Source of the DNA: Volutella citrinella
Lineage: Eukaryota > Ascomycota > Sordariomycetes > Hypocreales > Nectriaceae
Assembly (NCBI GenBank): GCA_034401135.1
Contig: JAWZSP010000007.1
Span: 1,736,001-1,800,000, forward strand
DNA: 64,000 nucleotides
Direction of reading: 5' to 3'
The position numbers and the translations under genes are program-made. Under the pieces are notes generated by a model. It made no database searches, was not told the origin of the DNA, and saw only the letters and a list, made by a program, of their open reading frames with translations. Shown piece after piece: positions 57,600 through 64,000 of the stretch (within the stretch, counting starts at the first letter, position 1; each line of letters begins with the position of its first letter).

Positions 57600-58749
57600 T
57601 TACAATCGCTCCTTCGATAGCGCTTGCCAAATGCTCCAAGGCAGTTTCCAACCACCTGTAGGGACGGTGAAGGGATCAAAGTTGGCCTTCTCGAGGCGGT
57701 CCAGGTACTGCGCCGCGGGTATGGCCTCCAGAAGAACACCGAAACCTTGGCGAATCTCTCGGGTAACGTCCGTCTCTTCGTCATAAAAATGTTCGCCCTC
57801 GCCGTAATGCTCAAACTCGTGGCCTGGGTCCTGGCCTTCCTTTAACCTCTTCAGCATCTCTCGTGCGGTGATTAGATGGTCGTTGGCTCTCGTGGCAACC
57901 TTGAACACGGCGTCTTGCAGACCAGCTGCATTGGGGCCTTGTCTAAATACGTCCTCTTCCTTGACGCCTTCCTCGGCCATGACGTCGAGAGGAAGCAAGA
58001 GTGCGGGCTCGCGCGAGGTCGCATCTGGTCCAGAGGGCGTCTGCGCTGGGGGTGGAGGTGCAGCGAGCACAGGAATTCCGCGCAAGACGGCAACGATTCC
58101 ACATGCCTTACCGATATGGCTGGCAAGATGGTCGACATTCATGGAGCGCAACGGCAGGGATGCTAACGTAGCATACATCAGAGTCGAGTATGTGTTTTCC
58201 GCATATTCTTCCAGGCTGGCAAGGCTGGCGTAAGGGCGGTTCATCATGTGCTTCTCCCTGGTCTTAACGAGGCGCGAGACCCAAAACTTGATCGATTTCT
58301 TGGTGGCGCTGCCCGCGCGAGCCTCCAGGTCCTGCAGCGACTTGTGAAGCAGAATGCAGATGGGCTCGCGGGGAGGGCGGCCCGCGAAGGTGTTATCGAG
58401 CGACTCCTGCCAGAACTTCATGCGCAGGGCACCAATGGTCGGATTGGAGACGAGCTCGGGGAGGCGGACGAGCTCACGGTTGAGCGTACGGAGGGCGGCG
58501 TAGGTGTCTTGGACTGGGGACGGGACGAAGCGGCGGATGAGGTGCGCATCGTAGTCGCTGGTTCTTTGGAGGCATCAGCATGGTTCATGGGCGGCAACTT
58601 GCCAATGGCAATGGAACACACTGCAACTGCTTCAGGCAATATCGACGAGCCGACTCAACATCGGCATCGGTAATGTAGGTGCGGCGACTGGCATGGGCGC
58701 TGGAGAAGAGCCGGCCCAGGCTCTGGCCCAAGAGCCGGGGACGATGCAT
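57600..58749 (-). CDS. Mitochondrial complex I assembly factor NDUFAF6-like (squalene/phytoene synthase fold)
   Basis: Exons 58749-58622 and 58563-57600 give 363 residues. The start is MHRPRLLGQSLGRLFSSAH, a textbook mitochondrial presequence rich in Arg and Ser; an in-frame ATG at 58863 would add 38 residues and spoil it. Then follow DADVESARRYCLKQLQ, DYDAHLIRRFVP, TYAALRTLNRELVRLPELVSNP and LRMKFWQESLDNTFAG, the order seen in NDUFAF6 proteins. These carry a squalene/phytoene-synthase-like helical fold but act in early assembly of respiratory complex I (ND1 module) rather than in terpene synthesis. The acceptor is ambiguous: an AAG at 58564-58566 and a CAG at 58558-58560 differ by 6 nt and keep the frame, giving proteins of 363 or 361 residues. 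The gene is divergent from RAD5. Confidence 0.9.
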
Positions 58750-59152
58750 CCAAAGCGGCGACAACGGAGTCTGGGGGAGAAGATGGCAAGGTCTCGAACG
58801 GAGGGGTCGGGGGATCAATGCTGAGGTGGCATGGGCATGATGGTGATTGACAGAACCATCCACAGCTGGCGGATTTCCAATGCTACTGGCCCCAAATCCA
58901 CTCTGCGCCGGCCTGAATTTTTACAGGTACATGACGTCGAGCTTGCCCATCCCTGGGTCCTAGCGCGCTTGGGAGGTAGAGGCCCACTGTCGCTAATAGC
59001 GACAGTGACGCGATCAGGTGACCCCTCTACGCGGTTGGTCGCGCTGCCTTTTGCCCAGCGCGTCTCCCAGAGAGTTCACGGGACGGCAGCACGAGGACTA
59101 CCACGAGGACCGCCAAGTCATTCGCGGCCCTTTCGATGCCAGCACCCAGAAA
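58750..59152. promoter_or_regulatory. Shared divergent promoter region, NDUFAF6 / RAD5
   Basis: 403 bp between divergent starts. It contains the palindrome at 58985-59007 and ACGCG cores at 59008-59012 and 59029-59033. Confidence 0.55.
58985..59007. promoter_or_regulatory. Perfect 23-bp dyad (11-bp arms, single central base)
   Basis: Left arm CACTGTCGCTA, centre A, right arm TAGCGACAGTG; the arms are exact reverse complements. It lies 146 bp upstream of the RAD5 ATG and abuts an ACGCG core. This is the strongest inverted repeat I found. An operator for a dimeric transcription factor is the likely reading; the factor is unknown. Confidence 0.7.
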
Positions 59153-62100
59153 ATGGACTATGGAGACTCGCAAGGGCCTCCTGCGAAGAAGCGGAGGTTT
59201 TTCGCCAGTCCAGACGAGCAGTCTTCCGACCCGCCGAGCCTGACCCTGCACTCTGACAACTTCCTGACGGATGAAGATGAAATCAAGACCGAGCAAGACG
59301 ACCGAAACGCCCTGGTCGAACGTTCCGAAAATGGCACATACCCCAGGTCGAAGCCTGCGCCGCCGCCATCCGAGGCACCTGATGAGAAGCCTGTCGCATT
59401 CGACCAGGACACGTTTGAGAGCTTCATCGGTGACAAAGTCAGCCTCGACATCTTGAACGCAATCAGAGACCACTGCGGCGACAATCTCGAGCGGGCTGTC
59501 AACATGTACTTTGATGGGACGTACAAGAAGCACATCAAAAACCGACAACGGGCACCCGGTCTCGCTTCCAACTTTGGTGAAGTTGCCTCAAGATCGGCTG
59601 AGCAGCGAGCGCCTGTTGCGCCACCACGCAACATACCGCGGTCTCGATACATTGGAGCCTTTGGAGTCGAGGGATGGTCCACGCGGAGTGGAACCAATAT
59701 CCTGAAGCATGGCGACACCGTGAAGATCGAGAGACAGAAGATACAGCCGCCTCAACCGCCCAAGGTGAAGGGCAAGTTCGGAGCCTTGGTGACGCCCACA
59801 AAGATGAGCACGGCTGCCTCGAGGAGGGTGGACGTTATTGTTCGGTTCACAAGCCAGAATGGCATGGAAATCGGACGACTCGCTAAAGATGCTGCCAACT
59901 GGGTGTCGACTTTGATTGACCAAGGTGTCTGCAAGTTCGAGGGAACCTGCGTCTATGCTCCCGAGCGCCTGCGTACCAACGACACAGTGTTTCTGCAGCT
60001 GAGATGCCATCTGCTCAACAGCGCGTTCCACAGCAGAGCCTTCCAGCTCGCGGATGACCGATCGAATGCCTTCTTTGAGCAGAGTGAAACTGTGGATGAA
60101 AAGCGACTCCGGCTGCGTCAGGTAGCATTAGTGAAGCTGCTCCAAGAGATCAACCTGCAGCCTACCAAGTCGAACGCTGCTTCCATGGATGGGAGGAAGG
60201 GGCTGCTCCAGGCTGCCGAACAAGACGAACAGAAGCAAAAGGATATTAAAAGGACACCCTCCAACGAGAAGGAGAACGCATCATCCAATACGTCTGACGT
60301 GGAGGATGGGGAAGAACTGGAGCAGGACCAACTGGATGCGTTGTACAAGAAAGCGCAATCTTTTGATTTTAGCACGCCAGAAGCCGAGCCGGCCGATACA
60401 TTTGCCATGACTCTTCGCCCATATCAGAAGCAAGCACTGCACTGGATGATGACGAAAGAAAAGGACGAAAAGACCAATAGGGAGCCATCGATGCATCCCC
60501 TGTGGGAGGAGTACGCTTGGCCGCTCAAGGACGTTGACGACAAGGACCTGCCTCAAGTACAAGGGCAGTCAAAGTTCTACGTCAATCCATATTCCGGAGA
60601 CCTGTCGCTTGACTTTCCAGTCCAGGAACAGCACTGTCTCGGCGGTATCCTCGCTGACGAGATGGGCCTAGGCAAGACAATCCAGATGCTGAGCCTGGTC
60701 CACACTCATAAATCCGAAATCGCACGACAGGCACGCGCCACAAACGGTGGAATTTCCAGCGTCAACCAGCTTACAAGGCTCGGGATGAACTCCGAATCTG
60801 TTCTGCCAGCGCCGTGTACGACCTTGGTTGTTGCGCCCATGTCTCTGTTGGCTCAATGGCAAAGCGAAGCAGAAAAGGCGTCCAAGGAGGGAACTATGCA
60901 TATCGAGTTGTACTACGGAAACGAGAAGACGAACAATCTTCAAGCCTTGTGCTGTGCTTCCAATGCCGCCACCGCGCCTGACTTGGTCATCACCAGCTAT
61001 GGCGTGGTTCTGTCCGAATTCAGCAACATCTCAGCCAAGAATGGTGACAAGTCCTTCCACAACGGTCTATTTTCGCTCAAGTTCTTCCGGGTGATTCTCG
61101 ACGAGGCTCACCACATCAAGAACCGGGCGTCAAAAACGGCCCGGGCTTGCTATGAGATTGCCGCCGATCATAGGTGGGCATTGACGGGAACACCGATCGT
61201 GAACAAGCTAGAAGACCTGTTCAGTTTGGTCAGGTTCCTGGGAGTTGAGCCGTGGAACAACTTCTCTTTCTGGAGAACGTTTATCACGGTGCCGTTCGAG
61301 TCGGGAGAGTTCATGCGAGCCCTGGATGTGGTGCAGACGGTCCTAGAGCCGCTTGTGCTTCGTCGAACAAAGGACATGAAAACACCCGACGGCAACCCGC
61401 TGGTTGAACTTCCGCCGAAGCAAATCGAAATTGTGGACGTGGAACTTTCCCAAACCGAAAGGGAGGTGTATGATTTCATCTTCAACAAGGCGAAGCGGAC
61501 CTTTTCCCAGAATGTGGAAGCTGGCACAGTCATGAAGGCATTTACAACCATCTTTGCGCAGATTTTGCGCCTCCGGCAGTCATGCTGTCATCCCATTCTG
61601 GTCCGCAACCGTGACATTGTTGCGGACGAGGAAGAAGCAGGCGCCGCTGCTGATGCAGCAGCTGGCTTGGCTGACGACATGGATCTCGAATCGCTCATAA
61701 CCCAATTTACCGCCGTTACAGATGAAGCTTCAAACGAGAGCAACCAGGTGTTTGGCGCCCACGCTCTGGAGCAGATTCGTGACGAGGCCGAAAACGAGTG
61801 CCCTCTGTGCTTTGAAGAGCCCATGAATGACCAAACTGTAACGGGCTGCTGGCACTCTGCCTGCAAGAAGTGTCTTCTCGACTTCATGAAGCATGAATCA
61901 GATCGGGGTGTTGGCGCTCGCTGCTTCAACTGCCGCGAGCCGCTGAACAAGAGAGATCTTTTCGAGGTCATTCGCCACGACGACGACGTTGACGCCTTCT
62001 CCAAGAAGCCCCGTATTAGTCTGCAGCGTGTGGGGGTCAATGCGTCCTCAGCAAAGGTCGTGGCGCTTATGAGCGAGCTGCGAGCATTGAGACGCGAGCA

Positions 62101-62618
62101 TCCCAAAATGAAGTCGGTGGTGTTTTCGCAGTTCACGTCTTTCTTGAGCTTGATTGAGCCGGCGCTCACTCGTGGAAACATCAAGTATCTCCGCTTGGAC
62201 GGGTCCATGGCTCAGAAAGCACGAGCCGCGGTTCTGCAAGAGTTTACGGAGAGGAAGGGATTCACCATCTTACTGATTAGTCTACGCGCTGGAGGCGTCG
62301 GGCTAAACTTGACAAGTGCCAAACGAGTGTTCATGATGGATCCTTGGTGGAGCTTCGCCGTCGAGGCGCAGGCCATCGACCGGGTTCACAGAATGGGGCA
62401 AGAGTCGGAGGTCTTGGTGAAGCGGTTCGTGGTGAAGGCAAGCGTGGAGGAACGGATGCTGCGGGTACAAGACCGCAAGAAGTTCATGTGAGTACCTGTT
62501 CAAAGTCCCCATGAAGACTACGTTTCTGACAAATGACAGTGCCACTTCTCTCGGAATGATGAGCGATGAAGAGAAGAAGCTCCAGCGAATCGAGGACATT
62601 AAGGAGTTGCTGAGTTAA
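59153..62618 (+). CDS. RAD5: DNA repair helicase and ubiquitin ligase Rad5
   Basis: Exons 59153-62487 and 62540-62618 (52-bp intron) give 1137 residues. ATG 59153 (MDYGDSQGPPAKKRRFF) is the first true start; the frame upstream opens only from GTG. A short UBA-like helix pair lies near 95-130, and the HIRAN domain at about 164-290 (RYIGAFGVEGW) binds 3' DNA ends. The SNF2 ATPase starts near 420 (LRPYQKQALHWMM) with P-loop ADEMGLGKT (about 500) and DEAH (about 649-652). The C3HC4 RING is embedded at about 882-930 (CPLCFEEP..GCWHSACKKCLL..CFNC). Helicase C follows from about 985 to the conserved QAIDRVHRMGQ. HIRAN plus a RING inside SNF2 is diagnostic of Rad5/HLTF, which polyubiquitinates PCNA with Ubc13-Mms2 and remodels stalled forks. 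All catalytic motifs are intact. Confidence 0.97.
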
Positions 62619-63551
62619 AACACGATCGGGAGTGAGGGGAAGGACGGGACTCCGTGTATATTCGTGGAAGCGGAACATGGGTGGTACAGAAGCATATATC
62701 TGGCGTTTGTTACACTGGCAACCGGGATCTGGTACAAGCAGTGAGCCCTTTGTTTGGGATCAAGTTTACACAATGGATGAAGGCGACGGAGCAGGTAGTT
62801 TGGCCTGATGGCACATTGCTCAGTCAAGGCTGAGACAATAGAAAAGATGATGCAAATGCCTGACAGGATTGAGAGTCATGACTGGCCCATGATTGAGAAC
62901 AAACTGGCCGCACTCGGTAGAGCCATGTCACGCACCACATATAGCATAATTGTCACTCGGGATCGGCTCTGGTCATTGCACCAGTTCACCTGCAGTCGTC
63001 TCTTGCTCTATCCGTGGGTCCATCCCAAGACAAGCTCCCCCGTGACCTCGTGGGAGGCGCCATCATCTGCGCTAACCACGTCGACCTGACGAGAAACACC
63101 TGACCGGCAACCTACTGCTGTAACCACGGGTGCAGAATGCCGATGCGGGAGGATAGTGGCTATTTAAGCAGGGTGGCCGCCGGGCCGAGAGTCTTCAAAG
63201 AGTTTCGAATCGTGTGAAATGGTTCGCTCGCTTATTATTTTTGTGCCAACTTGAACGTGTCGGCAGCCGAACTGCATGAGCGAGCGAGCTAGATATGCGT
63301 CAAGTCTTGTTGGTGACTTTTATCGGAATTCATTTAATCTGTCGGCTCCATCCCTGGCTGTGTTTCCCCGAGGACGAATTCATTCCCTGGCCTCGGTCCC
63401 TTGGCTTTGAGGTCGTCGACTCTACTCTCACTTCAACCGCGGCATCGTCTCAGTCGCTTGACTTGCCCGCTCCCAGTCCCTCTCCCGTCTAGATCTCTCA
63501 TTCAAACGGTTGTGTGCTCTGTGCAAATCTTGTTTCATTTCCGACTTCCGC
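62619..63551. other. Intergenic between RAD5 and the partial basic-protein gene
   Basis: 933 bp. A TATTTAA stretch at about 63161-63167 may be a TATA box for the downstream gene. An ATG-started 65-codon frame (63295-63492, MRQVLLVTFIGIHLI and on) ends 59 nt before the next gene start and is best read as a uORF or chance frame. Confidence 0.45.
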
Positions 63552-64000
63552 CATGGACCGCATCACTGAACATCTCTTTGGCGGCCGTGGCTCGCGCCCC
63601 CGTGAGTCGTCGAACCTCATGGAGACGTTGGCAAAGACACTTGCGCAGTCAGCATTCGACCGGGCCATGGAGAAGAGCGGGCATGGCTCCCGCGGACACG
63701 AGTCCCGCAGTCGCGGCGGGGGGGCCGAGGGGATCGACTGGCAGAGTCTTGGGGGCTTCGTCGTGCAGCTGATGTCGGGCCAGGACGCCAAGGAGGAGAA
63801 ACGATCTGGAGATAGGAAGCGAAAGCGCCATAGGGATCGCGACAAACCCCGCGACCGGGACTCTGGCGTCGAGAATGGGAGGCACAAGCGACGTCGAGAC
63901 GAGAGGGCGGACACGGCTCGACCACCTCTGGTTTCGTTCGCGGAGCCGCCGTACGGGCTCAACGCCGACTACTACGGGGTCAAACTTCCCGATAAAGTTC
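63552..64000 (+). CDS. Uncharacterised basic, Arg-rich protein, 5' part only
   Basis: ATG 63552 opens a frame still open at the window end (149 complete codons). The start MDRITEHLFGGRGSRPRESS is followed by two short helical segments (NLMETLAKTLAQSAFDRAMEK; IDWQSLGGFVVQLMSG), then a dense Arg/Lys/Asp region (GDRKRKRHRDRDKPRDRDSG; KRRRDERAD) and finally a less charged stretch (PPLVSFAEPPYGLNADYYG). The Arg/Asp repeats suggest a nuclear protein with an RD-type region, as in some splicing factors, but no family is recognised. A GTGAGT inside the frame near 63601 is a possible cryptic donor. The C-terminal part lies outside the window. Confidence 0.65.

Noticed and set aside
59018..59152. Upstream extension of RAD5
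   Set aside because: The frame is open but begins only at GTG; the first ATG is 59153, and the extension covers the promoter element region.

Overview
The window is nuclear DNA of a filamentous ascomycete, most likely a Sordariomycete and possibly Hypocreales; the order and any finer rank are inference from protein flavour only. The evidence is short introns of 50-110 bp with GTRNGY-type donors and YAG acceptors, proteins of clear fungal families (Chs7, Utp8, an ATP13-like protein, DUF3716, a Clg1-like cyclin), long serine/proline-rich disordered tails, CT-rich leaders and large intergenic spaces. I see no tRNA, rRNA, CRISPR array or intact transposon, and no obvious RIP-type AT-rich block. 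Many apparent reading frames begin at TTG or GTG, so starts here are set to ATG and exons joined by hand.

Layout. 1-13 kb: a GTPBP1-type GTPase (minus, 3' end outside the window), LSM3 (minus, four exons), a mitochondrial ATP13/PPR-like protein (plus), an uncharacterised RS-rich protein (minus), a 2.9 kb gap, then UTP8 (minus). 13.5-23.5 kb: ELG1/ATAD5 (plus, divergent from UTP8), a His-rich small protein (minus), a 3 kb gap, and a seven-exon cytochrome P450 (plus). 23.5-35.7 kb: a 12 kb gene desert ending in the leader of a Pho85-type (Clg1-like) cyclin gene (35.7-37.9 kb). 39.4-40.4 kb: the chitin synthase export chaperone gene CHS7. 40.4-46.5 kb: a second desert, ending at a DUF3716 protein gene. 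50-64 kb is compact: RAD4/DPB11 (TopBP1) (minus), DCN1 (plus), mitochondrial ribosomal protein bS6m (minus), NDUFAF6 (minus), RAD5 (plus) and the 5' part of an unknown basic protein gene (plus).

The genes are mostly housekeeping and do not form a metabolic cluster. One theme recurs: Elg1 (PCNA unloading), Rad4/Dpb11 (replication initiation and checkpoint), Rad5 (PCNA polyubiquitination and fork remodelling) and Dcn1 (cullin neddylation) all lie within 50 kb. The ELG1 and RAD4 promoters share an ACGCGT (MCB-type) site in an identical 9-mer. The NDUFAF6/RAD5 promoter carries a perfect 11-bp-arm palindrome next to an ACGCG core. Other signals of note are a consensus PIP box inside the Elg1 AAA+ core, an FF motif at the Rad5 N-terminus, a G3T-type quadruplex motif in the 12 kb desert, and uORFs in the long leaders of the cyclin and DUF3716 genes. 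I did not find a convincing undescribed multi-gene system.
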